Assembly (NCBI GenBank): GCA_029168955.1
Contig: JAPDOI010001334.1
Span: 129,731-193,730 of the forward strand
From: Aplectana chamaeleonis
Taxonomy: Eukaryota; Nematoda; Chromadorea; Rhabditida; Cosmocercidae
Reading direction: 5' to 3'
Length of the DNA: 64,000 nt
Shown: positions 19,490 through 31,400 of the stretch, one piece after another
Layout: the number at the start of each line of letters is the position of its first letter
Position numbering within the stretch: the stretch's first letter is position 1
Notes under the pieces: generated by a model
What the model saw: the letters and a program-made list of their open reading frames with translations, nothing else
The model's database searches: none
Told to the model about the DNA's origin: nothing
Program-made: the position numbers and the translations under genes

Positions 19490-20070
19490 AAAATGCCATT
19501 CAATGCACCCTTATCTGACGGAAGCCCCTAAAAAACAGGAAACGGACCTCAGATTCGTGTTCAGCGCCCCAAATTACCCCCTGGGGCGGAGTTTGGGCAA
19601 AAAAATTTCGATCTCTGAACCCCCAAAAATAGCTTTGAGCTTCTTACCTCACGGGCCTCCAAAGGTCGAAAAAAATTTATGACCCAAACTTTGCTCTCGG
19701 AGGTTATTTGAAGTGCTCATGACGAATCTGAGGTCAGTTTATCGATTTTCGACAGATTACGGTAGATTGCGGTGGGTATACGGTAGTTGGGTCAAAGTCT
19801 CAGATTTGACTCAAAATTTCTGAACGGGGGTTATTCGGGGTGCTGAATACGAATTTGATGTTCACTTGTCAATTTTCAAATTATTAAGGTAGGTTTAGGC
19901 TATCTTTATCATGACAACTACCGTAACCTACAGTAAACCTCAGAATTTTGGCAAACGATCTCTAAATTCGTGTTCAGCACCCTAGATTACCCCTACATAC
20001 AAGTTTTGAGCCGAATCCGAAGATTTTTTCCAAACCACCTAAAAATTCCCTGATGGGTGGTACCCTTGCC
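19490..20070 (+). repeat. Dispersed repeat rich in TACCGTAATCTACCGTA words
   Basis: The block contains 'aattcgtgttcagcacc', 'attacccctacata' and 'gtaacctacagtaaacctca', and matches 37,035-37,600 in inverted orientation (there 'gaggtttactgtaggttacgg' and 'taatctaccgtaatttgc'). A dispersed non-coding nematode-type repeat. Confidence 0.7.
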
Positions 20071-20388
20071 TTGCCGCTAGGCTTGGAAGAACGCCTGTAA
20101 CTTTCTCCAGTGTGGTTTCTTTTTTTTTCCGAGAAGCTGCGAAGAGCATACTCGGATTCTACGTCCAAAATGGCTCCAGAAAACTACATTTAATTCAGAA
20201 TGGCCACGCTGACTAAAAGTAGTCTTCTTGTAAAGTGCGTTTTTAAAAGGTTCTATTCTACTGAAAATTTTGGAATTGATAACGAAACACTTTTCTTGCG
20301 TCTTCGAGCCATGCGCTTAAGTATAAGGTTGCTTCAATGGATTTTGTAGTTTAGGTAAACCCACTTCTGTTTACAATAATTATTTCTG

Positions 20389-20661
20389 TTGGAAAAAAGA
20401 TTGATCATTGATCAAGGAACAAGTCCACGAAGTTTCATTTTGTCCGAACTTTTTTCCAGCGTCATATATCAAAATAAGTCCCCTAAAGTGTTTCTCCGAA
20501 TTAAGGACGATTTTTCTGTAACATATGTGGGGGAGAAGGGTAAGGCTTATCTTGATATTCTAGCAATTGTCGAGACCTCGGAATTTCTAGTTTCTAACAT
20601 TGATGTGAACCGTTCTCCGTTTATATCACGTTACCTCTGCGATATAAGAAAAGAGGTATAA
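20389..20661 (+). other. Unassigned ORF of about 90 codons
   Basis: An open frame beginning at a TTG codon (no ATG) encodes a well-balanced peptide (for example FILSELFSSVIYQNKSPKVF and GKAYLDILAIVETSEFLV) and stops after KEV. No family recognised. It lies between the arms of the 19.3-21.2 kb foldback and could be an exon of a decayed transposon gene or a chance ORF. Confidence 0.25.
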
Positions 20662-20743
20662 AAAACAAGAGACACTGTTAAAACTCAAAACAAGTAAGGT
20701 GAACACATAGAAATGTCATAACTACCAGCCATAATGCAGTAAT

Positions 20744-20814
20744 GACCACAGTATTGGAACCATCTTTCAATTGCTTCGTAATACAACGCCTAACCAACTG
20801 AGCTACGGTGTGCT
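20744..20814 (-). pseudogene. tRNA-derived sequence (tRNA pseudogene or SINE head)
   Basis: On the minus strand a perfect Pol III A box (TAGCTCAGTTGG, followed by TTAGGCG) is followed about 30 bases on by GGTTCCAATAC, which matches the B-box consensus at 9 of 11 positions. A 4-5 bp anticodon-like stem can be drawn, but with an 8-base loop, and the acceptor ends pair poorly. So it is not a functional tRNA; it is either a decayed tRNA gene or the promoter part of a SINE. Confidence 0.5.
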
Positions 20815-21479
20815 GCTAGCTCACCCCGACTATCACATTGCAGTGATCGGTGGTTTGAATGCGACGAGCATTGTTCAGGGGATCAATGAATAAGTCATAA
20901 CTCGAGAATCTAGCTAGATTTCATCTTCAAACTTTTAGGAGAACCTTTTCCGATGATTTCAAGGCCACTTTATAGCCCACATTTGTGCTACGTCCTCCCA
21001 ATCCAACGTTCTGGTTTCTTTCCTTTTTTGATCGTTTTTGATCTACCCGTGAGGACTGAGTGAAATTTGAAAATCTCAAATTGTTTCTTTTTAACTCCTC
21101 TACAACCCTCAAAAGACCGTTTTTGAAAACTCCATTTTGTGTTCGAAGTGGTCCCTTGTCAGACTCGCAAAGCCGAGGCGACACTGCACCCAAAATAGGG
21201 TTGACAGCCGCTTTTGCAAGATGTCCTTGAACGAACTGGGTATGCACCCCACGCAGGAGACGGAGCCTTTCCATATTGGATTCAGATTAATAAGTCACAG
21301 CCAATCATCGTCTATTTTGAGACCTTCTAACCTGTGGTGGAGTCTGCGTCACCATGGTCCGCAATTCCTTCTTTGAAAAGCGTTGGCTCAGTTTCGGTAT
21401 GAAGTAGTGTACTTGACTGCTACATTCTTTTTTCTTTGTCTCAAATCAGTCGACTATCGTGTTAACCCGAGTATTAGAG

Positions 21480-21640
21480 TCTACCGAATAATCGAGTTTT
21501 CGACTAACTCGAAATTCCATTTTCAAATAATCGAGTTTTCTACTAACTCGATTTTTCAAAATTTCGAATAATCGAGTTTTCAACTAACGTGGTTTTTCAA
21601 AATTTCGAATAACCGTGTAGTCGAATGACTCGTTGTCGAC
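21480..21640. repeat. Degenerate tandem repeat TCGAATAATCGAGTTTTCGA
   Basis: Three to four imperfect units of about 42-45 bp ('aataatcgagttttcgactaactcg'), same family as 14,795-15,010. Confidence 0.75.
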
Positions 21641-22438
21641 TGTTTCAGTCGATACCAAGACTCGATGACTCAACTCGACATAAGTATAGTGTCGAGCCCG
21701 TGGTGGTAGCGTATCTCCCGCGAATCCAGGTCTCGCACTCGGCACACATTATACAGTGGGGATCCACTACACAATGTAGTTACAAGATAATCTCAGAATT
21801 CATATACGGAGTGTGTCAGACATCTCATTGCCAACTTGCGTTTCCCATACCTACTGACCAGTGGAAAATTGATCTTCAGCGTGTTTTGGTATCCGGACCA
21901 TTCTATCCGACACGACCCGAGGCGCCTTTCATTTTCCCTTTCGCCGCGACAAAAACGCAGACCGCAGCGATGCCGCCGTGCACACTCAAATTACGTGATC
22001 ATTGCATATTCATCTCCAGTATTATTATGACCTGCAAGGTCTTCGAAACAAAACAAAACCAGGAAACGCCTTGTAAAAGGATTTCGGGTAGAACGTCCTA
22101 AAATCAAGACATGCTCGATATCGAATTTCCACTATTCAGTAGAGATAGGAAACTCCAGATGCACATTGTCTGGCGGATCAATGAAATCGACATCCTGATT
22201 GCGACGACTGTATTTCCAAATTTTTCAGAAGTAAGTTTCTGACGAGCTTTATAATTTTTTTTGCAGTGCAGTGCTTTCAAGGGTGAATTCAGAATACACA
22301 GGTTGTCTTCTTTTTAAGATCGTCATTGCTAACTTCATACTTATGGATAGAATAAGGAATTTAAAGAACGATGTCGAGGTAGTCGTCAAGAATGATAGAA
22401 GTTCAGCCGTACACGGCTCACACGCAGAGAATGAGGTT
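21641..22438. other. 3' flank of the HACL1-like gene; no other gene seen
   Basis: Includes a plus-strand ORF (21,625-22,101) without recognisable motif. The stretch directly 3' of the HACL1-like stop (below 22,439) should hold its 3' UTR and poly(A) site; no unambiguous AATAAA on the minus strand was identified. Confidence 0.35.
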
Positions 22439-25400
22439 TCAAACTTTGGAGCGAGTTAGCCATGCGTGTGCCTGAGGTTTCCTCTCCGAATCGGTCGAAA
22501 TAATAACATTGATCAGACTCGGACCATCCTTTTTGTTGAACGCCTTAATGAACCGGACCGTTTCGCGTTTCTGAAATTGAGAACGGAGACCAACTTACCT
22601 TTGAGAGAGCCTGTTTAATTTCTGGAACAGTACGGGCAAAGTATCCATCTCCACCTAGTGCTTTGCACATTTCATCGTAACGACACTCAGCAGACAATGA
22701 TAGGACTGGATATCTGAACAAGGAAATAGCTTACGTGGAACTTTCGGAGAAGCTCAGTATACTGTTTATGAAACGACGTACTGAAGAGTAGGATCACCGT
22801 CCACAGCCTCCATGTCTTCAGGCAACATTCCACGGTAGATTCCGCTGTTATTCAACACAACTGTCACAACAGGCAGTTTATACCTAAAAGTTCGATGTCA
22901 TCGTCATGCAGGAATGTGTTGGGAAGTATCGGAAGCACATGAAAATATTCAAATTTAAGATTTTTGATCGAAAACGTTCTTCAAAACTACTGCCTTTGAG
23001 CGGATTGTTTTGCTTTGGCCTTGTGACTACTTCTTAATTTACAACGCATGCAGTTGATACAGAAGTTCACCCAGTTTTCTAGTGTTTCTTTTTCGGTCAT
23101 AACTGAGACCGTATATGCAGGTGACACCTGATGAGAAAATTTGGGAAAAATTGGTGATGGCAGCCTTTCGCTCGTCCCCAGCCCTTTTCTTGGTTGGGAT
23201 GCATCACGACCAGGGATGTGCGGCAAATGATTTCGAGATTTCGGCAAACGGCAATCGGCAAGAAAATTCCAAAAACGGCCGGCAAACGGCAAAGAACCTC
23301 ATTCTTTAGATTAACCCAAAAGTTATTCACATGTGCCGCTCTACTTTTTTTCTTTTTTTTTCTTCTTGTACTTATGTCAACATTCTAATAATTCCAATTC
23401 AAAGCATCAGATGAACAAAAACAAGGCATATGGGATCTCACGGAAACCAAAGCAAAATCGCCGCTGCGGCTTCGCGAGGAAGCCGCTTCGGCTCCTACAG
23501 GCACCGAAGGGGCACGCAGCGGCAATGTCGTGGCGGCCGCGCACGCAACACGTTTTGCAGCGGGGCGGCGTACACGATTCGCTGTAAGTACTGGCTCGAT
23601 CAGAGTTTGAAGATGGGCAGCGAGGCAGCATGGAATCAAGAATCTATCATGCTGCAATCAATTGCCCTCCTTTGCATGTTACCGAAGAGTGCAGTTACAG
23701 AGCTTAGGGGGCTAAAAATATTAGCTAGTAATGAATGTTATAGTCTAGTTTACCAAAACGTATGAGCGAAGCAGTCTCCATCCACTCCTTGCAAGAGCGT
23801 GCGATTACGAAAAATAGATGATCATCGTGGGCACATGATTTGCTAGCCGCTCACACGCGCTTCCTTTTGCGCGGTCGCTCACGCCCGCTTACGCCAGCTC
23901 TACGAAGGCAGCAAGTTTCAAGCTTACTACTCCATCCCTAGATAGAAAAAATTGGAAACTCACTGGGATTGAAGCTGTAGCAAAACTATTTCCCTTGTTG
24001 CCCATAATGTCACCTTGGAAGTCGAAAATTGTCGGAAATTATCAGCCCTTGCGCCGATTCGAGCGATGCATATCCCGATCAAACATTGTCTATTAGGCAC
24101 GGGCTACTGCAGCGATTAGGAGCGTCGAGACGCGCACAGCAGCTGGAACGCACGCTCTCGCGACCTATGGACGCTGCCGTAGGAGAGGTCGGTTGAAGAT
24201 CACTATGCACGAAACTAAATGCAACACATTCGCCACCCAAAAAAAAAGACCACGAAAATGGAACTTCTATGAGGAAAACTCCGGAAAAAGGTCAGATCCA
24301 TTTCAAAACAGCACCGCTACCGCTAAAATCATTCCCGTCCACTGAAACTGAGAGGTCTATTTCGACTTTACTGGTCAATTCATTCCATCTCAAAAGGAAA
24401 GGCGGGTCCACTGTAGGGTGAAAATCTGGTTTTCGCTCACTTTGGAGGGTTTTCTTACCATCTATGTTATGCAGGTTAGGCTCTGGTTCATTTCAAGAGA
24501 ACTTCTGTTTTCGACTAACACAGAAAGAAGCGGTCGCTTTTTCATACCGATCTCATTATCACCAGTTATATTTCACCAAAGCCCACCGCTTCGCTGATGT
24601 TCATAATCGAATTGAGAGCCCACTAGATCTGCTCCAGAGTTTGCATCTGCAGAAATCCCGGAATCAGAATCCATCGTGAACGCTTCAGGCCCCCGTCAGA
24701 CTTCGTCGAAAAACCTGCTGAGTCCGAATGAGTCCGGGGTGGAAAAACTTGCTGAGTCCGACTGGGTCCGGTTCAGGAGTGTGCGGAAATTTCTGTTTTC
24801 TGATTTCTGTTTTCTGGCCATTTCGGCCATTCTGTTTTCTGATTTCTGTTTTCTGGCCATTTTGGCCTTTCTGTTTTCTGATTTCTGTTTTCTGAAAAAC
24901 TTGCAAAAATCAGAAAAAAAATCAGCAAGAATCAACGAAAACCAGGAACGTTCGACAGCTCAGGAATAAAATATTGCTGGTTGTCACCTTGCCCACAATT
25001 AACTAAATTTCTATGTATGTTTGTTTTGTCGTCTTTCGACTTGCTGTTACACCGTATTCATACTTTTGCAGAGCGGCAAATGCTGCGGATTATCAATAGA
25101 AAAATGAGAAATCAGATGCTCGGTAGCGGTATCAAACATTTGATTTCTCATTTTTCTACTGATATTGCGCGGCAGTTGCCGCTTCCGCAAAAGCATGAAT
25201 AGGTTGCTAAACGAAAAAGCCAGCACTTATACGAGTCGTGTTAGTTCGTGCACAGCCCCACCAATTAGCTGTTCTAAGCTCTTTTTTGTGCGTTTCTAGT
25301 ACAACTTTTCACTTCTCTCACTTTGTGATGGTGAAACCTGCATTCTCATGAAGAGAACTCAGCAACTGATTTTTTCTCAAACACTGCTCACCTACTCAGT

Positions 25401-28400
25401 ACTTCGGCACAATAGGGGTAGCATCCCAGGGCAAAGTTCGAGTGCAAACCTTCGCTGTCAACAGCAGCTGTTGCAGACAGCGGTATATGATTTCAACACT
25501 TGCTGGGGTTGAACCCCTCGATATCTATGGCTAATGCTGATGTTACCTGTCAGCAGCAGCTGCTGACAACAAGGGATGCAACCTCTACTGTGCTGACGTA
25601 CTGGCGTTCTCTGAGAAATTCACCCGATCAATAGCCAATAAGTAACCAAGAAGTGCCTGCTTTCTGCGTGATAGCCGGAAAATGGTCGGGAAGTAGCTGG
25701 TTGCCGCGTGGTAGCATAGAAATACCCGCCAAAAAATGTTCGTCGCGAAAGGGACGTCAAATAATGCTCTCCAAGGGACGTACAGTTCAACTCCGCATTG
25801 CCGTTCAGTCCGCAAAATGCACGCTGATTGCGAAAGCGGGCTGCGGCGCGGTTGCGAGTATCCTCAGACAGGGATGTGGGATCACCTGGGTACCAAAGGT
25901 AAAAACCGCTCGGGCGACCCTAAATTCCTGTCTGAGGATAATCGCAACCGCGCCGCAGCACTCTTCCGCAATCGGCGTGCACTTTGCGGACTGTACGGCA
26001 TTGCGGAGTTGAGCTGTACACGAGGCATTTCGGAGGCATGATTTGAATGTCAACACCGCGGTCGGTTCAACTACCCAAGTTTACGGTACTTGGGCCCGCC
26101 GAGCTGCAGGAGGCCAAGGCGGCTGCTCGGCGAGCCGGAAAAGGCCGCGTCGCGTGTTGGTGTGCCTGTCACGTCTTGGTTATTTCTCGGCTACTTCTAG
26201 ACTATTCCGTGAACAACATGATCTCAGCCGCCTAATAATCGAGAGACAATCTAGAAAAATTCGAGAGATAACATATCAAGAACCACTGTGGATCCTGGTG
26301 GGCTATTTCTCGGCTAAAACTCTCAGAGTGAGTGCCTTCAAAGATGATCTACCTGTCATTGACGTGCCATCGCTACTATCAATGTCTTATTAATTATTTT
26401 TCCAGTCTCGTAGATATTGTATTACATGTATAGGGGAAAAGTTCAGAATTACACTCTTTCTCTTGAAAAAAATTAAAATGCAATGAGTATTTTTTCTGAG
26501 AATTTTCTGTTTTCTGATTTCTGTTTTCTGGTCGTTTTGGCCTTTCTGTTTTCTGATTTCTGTTTTCTGACAAACTCGATTTTCTGTTTTCTGAAATTTT
26601 TTGAAAAATTTCCGCACACCCCTGGTCCGGTTGCCATCAGCGCCAACCAGTTCCTCTGCGAAACACGCAATCGATAGTCAGCAGCAGCAGTAGGTGGGGC
26701 AGAGCGCAGACGACGAGAGTCGAGATGCGGCGGGACTCGGCAGGTCGCAGTCGGCCGAAAAAATGCACCTAAATCACGTGAGAAACACCTATATCGACCG
26801 GGTGGAGGATGATTTCGGTGGGACTCAGTGGGACTCAGTCGGTGCATTGGCCCCGCCCTTGTACGCATGAGAACCATCAGTATCGACCGGGGGGATTGCG
26901 GTGGGCATCAGACGGTCGCAGTCGGACTCAGTGGGTTGATTTTTTTGCACCCGTTCCCCACGAATTCGGTGCGTATCGACCCGGTGGGACTCAGTAGATC
27001 CACCGACTATGACGGGGGCCTCACTCACGCGTCCACACATGCACGCTTGCTTAGCAGAGTACACGTAGTGAGATTGTGGACAGATTTTTATCCCTTATCT
27101 TGTTCAGAAATGGCCAGGCGGGGAAGCAGAAAACAGATAAGTCAAAACCGTGGGATAACGGTTAGGCGAACAACGGATAATCGGCTCACCCCTAGTGGCT
27201 TCATTGCTGCGAGCTTAGGAGGCCTTTTCTTTCAGTGTTTTGCCGAGTTTTGTCGAAAAAATAACAAAAATTTCGGCAAACGACAAATGGCAAAAAAGTC
27301 CCAAAAATGGCCGGCAAAGGAGGAACGGCAAGCGCCAAACGGCAATTGCCGCACAACCCTGATCACGACCACCACCCAGCCAGTTTCCGATCGCGGAGGT
27401 CCCACAATTGCACTGTACGTGATGCGGTGGCGTAAACACCGACTTGGTGCGGCTTTCCTCTAGGTTGTTCTGTGCACAACTGTTTCTTTTGGACCGGCTC
27501 AGCACAGTATGAACGTCCATTAGTGATAGCTTTCTTGTCATTTCCGCAGCTTTCCACCAATGTATAACGAGGGCCTGAAGCAGAGTCCATAGCTAATTAC
27601 GAGCACCTAGTGGAACTGACAGTTTGCATCGTTAAGGCCCCGTCATAATTGGAAAATAGTTCTTACACTCACCCGGTCGATATGCTAGTAAAGCACGCGA
27701 AACGAGGACGGAAAATGTACTTTGATAGTCCCGCCTGGTTCGTCCGTAGTCCCTCCGTGCCCCATCTCCATCAAAGTGGAATCAATAGTATTCGTTGAAA
27801 CCATTGTGGCATCTTGTCGAGCGCGGCCCATGCTGGCGCATGAACGACCTAGGTGGGACTACCTCTGGCAAACGGGGCAGCAGGAAGGAGGGCGCAGGGC
27901 AGGTTCACGTTTCGGGCCCCACCCTTGATAGTCGAAAAGGGGCGTGTTTGGGGCGGAGCCTCCATCCGTGCTCCGTCCGTTCAAAGCAGTACACTTCAGG
28001 GAAGACCAGCCACTTCAGTCCGAGAGGAAAGGCAGGTGGCTAGCCTTGCACGGGCGGTGACCGGCCTTGCTAGGGCTACTCGTCCATCCTGAAACTACGC
28101 CCTTGCTGCCGCAGCTTTCTATATTCACCCTTCATCCTGCCCTAATACGCCCTTGCAAGCGATTTCTCCAACACCCGTACTGCTCAAAAATTCTTTTTTA
28201 GCGGCTTCACCCAAGACCAGGTTGTATGAGAGGACCTTTTGAATTTGCCGTTAATCCAAAATCGCTCCATTACAACCTGGCTCTTGAGTGAGCCCGCTAA
28301 AGAATTCTGGAGCAACACATAATAAAAACTGCAAGTATTAACAAGTGCAAATTTATTTCTCGGAATTACTTATACAATAGAGGTTTAACGTGTGACCAAA

Positions 28401-31400
28401 AAGCCTTTGAAGGCACTTCATGATGATCTGATGTTTGAGATGCAAAAAGAAAACCGTGCTTCGGCAAACTCAATCAAGACTATGTCAGAACACTACAACA
28501 GAATACATGCATGACGACCACAAGGTTGACAAAGCCTAAAAGAGTTAGTTTCAGTGTCCATGAGATTGGTTTCGAGGTAACCGGGTTCGGAATAATGAGC
28601 ACATAGAAAGATATGACACTACGGAATGACACTGCAATAAAAGTGAGATAAATTCAATTCAAAGCATCTTGATCGAACCGTAGGCAGAGTAACGGGGCAG
28701 AACAAGAAAAACAAAAGTCAAAAGCATATACAACGCAAAAAATACAAAAAACTCAGCAAATTTCGGGAAAGCTACTTGTGGTAAGCAGTAAGTAACTTGA
28801 ACCTCTGAAGTTAATTACTCATAACATAAAAGTCACATAAGCAATGTGTTAAGCAGGTTACCCGAGGCGACCCTGTGAAAGTTCCCCTCGGGTAAGTTAC
28901 TTACCACATTGTGTATGTGACTTGTATGCTATGAGTAAGTAACTTGAGACATTCATGTTGCTCACTGAATATCACAACTCACAATCCCAAAATGGTCTGA
29001 GCTCGACGTCCAATCGACAGGACTCTAAGCCGTGTTTCCGATGACTCCCCCGACGACAAGACAAGATGGCGGCGCGTTCACATCGTTGATCACACGTTTA
29101 AAAAAACAATCATATAGAACAGTCTAAAACCAATTACTTGAGAAGTTATTTGAGATAAAACTCTCATTGGGCGCTCCTCAGGCACACGTACTTCACGGAC
29201 GGAGCAGGGTGCAGGATCGCAGCAACATCGTCGTCCGAAATCGAACAGGATTCGATGTGCAGAGTCTGAAAAAACATTCTCTCTTGCCTAAAACCACTTA
29301 TTATGTTCATGTGAGAGTCTTGCTTGCATGTAACAACTGACCTCCAGTTTTTTGTAGCTGCTTAAGTAACGGAGACTTGTGCAGCACGTGGCCTATCCTC
29401 CACAATCTCAACATCCAACACCTCTCCAGCCAGCGTCAGTCTGCGGGAAAGCGTTCTGGAAATAGTCGACGACAAGCTCACGATCACGGCACTTTTCAAA
29501 CATGAGAAATGGGAATGCGTGTAATACGATAAAACTCCAGAAGTTACGAAAACGGAGTTCAACATTAAACAACTTGTCTAAACAGTACATTTAAGGTCTG
29601 CCCGAATGATAATGTCCGCCCAAGCGGTCGGCGTGCATGTTGAACGGCCGTCACGTAGCCTTTTTTGGAAGAGTCTTGTCGCGGCTGCAAGCAGCTGACT
29701 GGAATATTACTCCTTCCTCGTGTAATATTCGTGTGTCGATTCAAATGTCCAACAAATGCCCTCTCCACTCCTGTTCGACACGCACGCCGACCGCCTGGTT
29801 GGACACTCTCATTCAGACAGACTTTAATTCCCAAAATTTTTGAAATTCCAAAATAATTGGAAAAAGGTTATGAAAATGTAGATGAGTGGAAAATATTTCC
29901 AGTAAATCTACGAATCGATTTCCTCTCATTTCTTATCCAATTTCTTATATACATTTTTCGCATTGATGCACTTCCACTACATAAAACCCAATTTATGCAA
30001 CAGCAAACATTTCAAACTTATGTAAACCCGGATGAAGAGATCAACGAGCAGAAAGCAGCAAATCAGGAGTGAGATTTCAATTCTTTGGCGGCAAAATATC
30101 TTTAAAATGTTCACAAGTTGGGAAAACGAATTCAAGGATGTCAAAAATATTCCATGCTGCAAACGAATTTTTTGAGAAAGACTTCTGAAAATCGTAAACT
30201 GTAAATCGTGTGCACGATAAAAATGCAGCTGATGTTTTTAGTATGTACACAAGAAAAAATTCAAAAGACACTAAAAAGCATAAAACCGTAAGGGAAGTAC
30301 GGTGAGAGCTCAAAATGGCGTAGTCCTGACGTTTTTCTAGCGCTTGACTACGGAGGAGATGAAGAGAGGCACATAAATTTAGAAATCAAGCAAAATTACA
30401 TGAAAAAATGAAAAATTATGAAAAAAAGCGGCCTGAAGCCGTTTGGTTGAATTCTGACCGATCGATGCCGTCGAAAGGTCAATTGCGCGAAGCGGCATTT
30501 GAATTCGACCAATAGCAGGCGAGGAGGATGGAGCGTTTGCGTCAACTCTCGCGCTGCAGGTCAAAGGGCGGACATCTCCGAGCTCGCTCGCTCGCAGCAC
30601 CAAGGGCGGATTTCTGTCCCCGCCCAGTGTCCGCCCACTTCCGCAGCTGACCAATCAGAATTTTCACGGCAGCAAGCCCGCCGCTCTAGACTTGCTGCTG
30701 AACCTTTGGAGGGGCGGGATTATAGGCGGACCTACCTCCCTTGCTGCTACCCCGTTTGCCAGAGAGCCACTTCACTCCGAAGGGAAAGGCAGGTGGCTAG
30801 CCTTGCACGGGAGGTGACCGGCCTTGCTAGGGTCGCTCGTTCATCCTGACACTACGCCCTTACTGCCGCAAATTTTCATATTCACCCTTCATCCTGCCCT
30901 AATACGCCCTTGCAAGCGATTACTCCAACACCCGTGCTGCTCAAAAATTCTTTTTTAGCGGTCTCACCCAACACCAAGTTGTATTAGAGCGACCTTTTGA
31001 ATTTGCCGTAAATCCAAAATCGCTCCATTACAACCTGGTTCTTGAGTGAGCCCGCTAAAGAATTCTGGAGCAACACATAATAGAAACTATAAGTATTGAC
31101 AAATGCAAATTTATTTCTCGGGATTACTTATACAATAAAGGTTTAACGTGCCACCAAAAGCCTTTGAAGGCACTTTATGATGACGTAATGTTTGAGATGC
31201 AAAAAGAAAACCGTGCTGCGTCAAACGCAATCAAGACTATAGATTATGTCAGAACACTACAACAGAATACATGCATGACAACCACAAGGCTCACAAAGTC
31301 TAAAAGAGTTAGGTTCAGTATCCATGAGATTGGTTTAGAGGTAACCGGGTTCGGAATGATGAGCAGATAAAGAGATATGAGACTGCGGAATGACCCTGGA

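Larger units (their letters stand above)
19316..21185. repeat. 1.9-kb foldback with about 140-bp arms
   Basis: The sequence from about 19,316 ('gggaccactttgaac' through 'cagtcctcacgggtagatca') recurs inverted at 21,035-21,185. The interval holds the dispersed repeat 19,490-20,070, an unassigned ORF at 20,389-20,661 and a tRNA-like segment. It could be a non-autonomous transposon, or two inverted copies of a shorter repeat. Confidence 0.6.
22884..28007. other. HACL1 intron 4, proximal repeat-filled part
   Basis: No host exon was recognised in this stretch apart from the repeat copies listed separately. A GC-rich segment at about 23,450-23,600 gives overlapping ORFs on both strands without motif. 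A region at about 26,750-27,000 repeats 'atcgaccggg', 'ggtgggactcagt' and 'gcagtcgg' three times as a loose tandem array. Confidence 0.4.

Noticed and set aside
20744..20814. Functional tRNA gene
   Set aside because: The A box is perfect but the B box has two mismatches, the anticodon loop has eight bases and the acceptor stem does not pair.
24676..24969. ORFs encoding QKTEIRKQK or LFSDFCFL repeats
   Set aside because: They are translations of the TTTCTGTTTTCTGA word repeat; the same peptides occur at 26.5 kb in the other orientation.
25740..26056. Overlapping ORFs of 83-119 codons with similar peptides on both strands
   Set aside because: The two arms of an inverted repeat give mirrored translations; no gene.
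26828..27463. 211-codon plus-strand ORF
   Set aside because: Its start lies in a loose tandem array and its end in a CGGCAAACG repeat; composition is irregular and no domain is visible.
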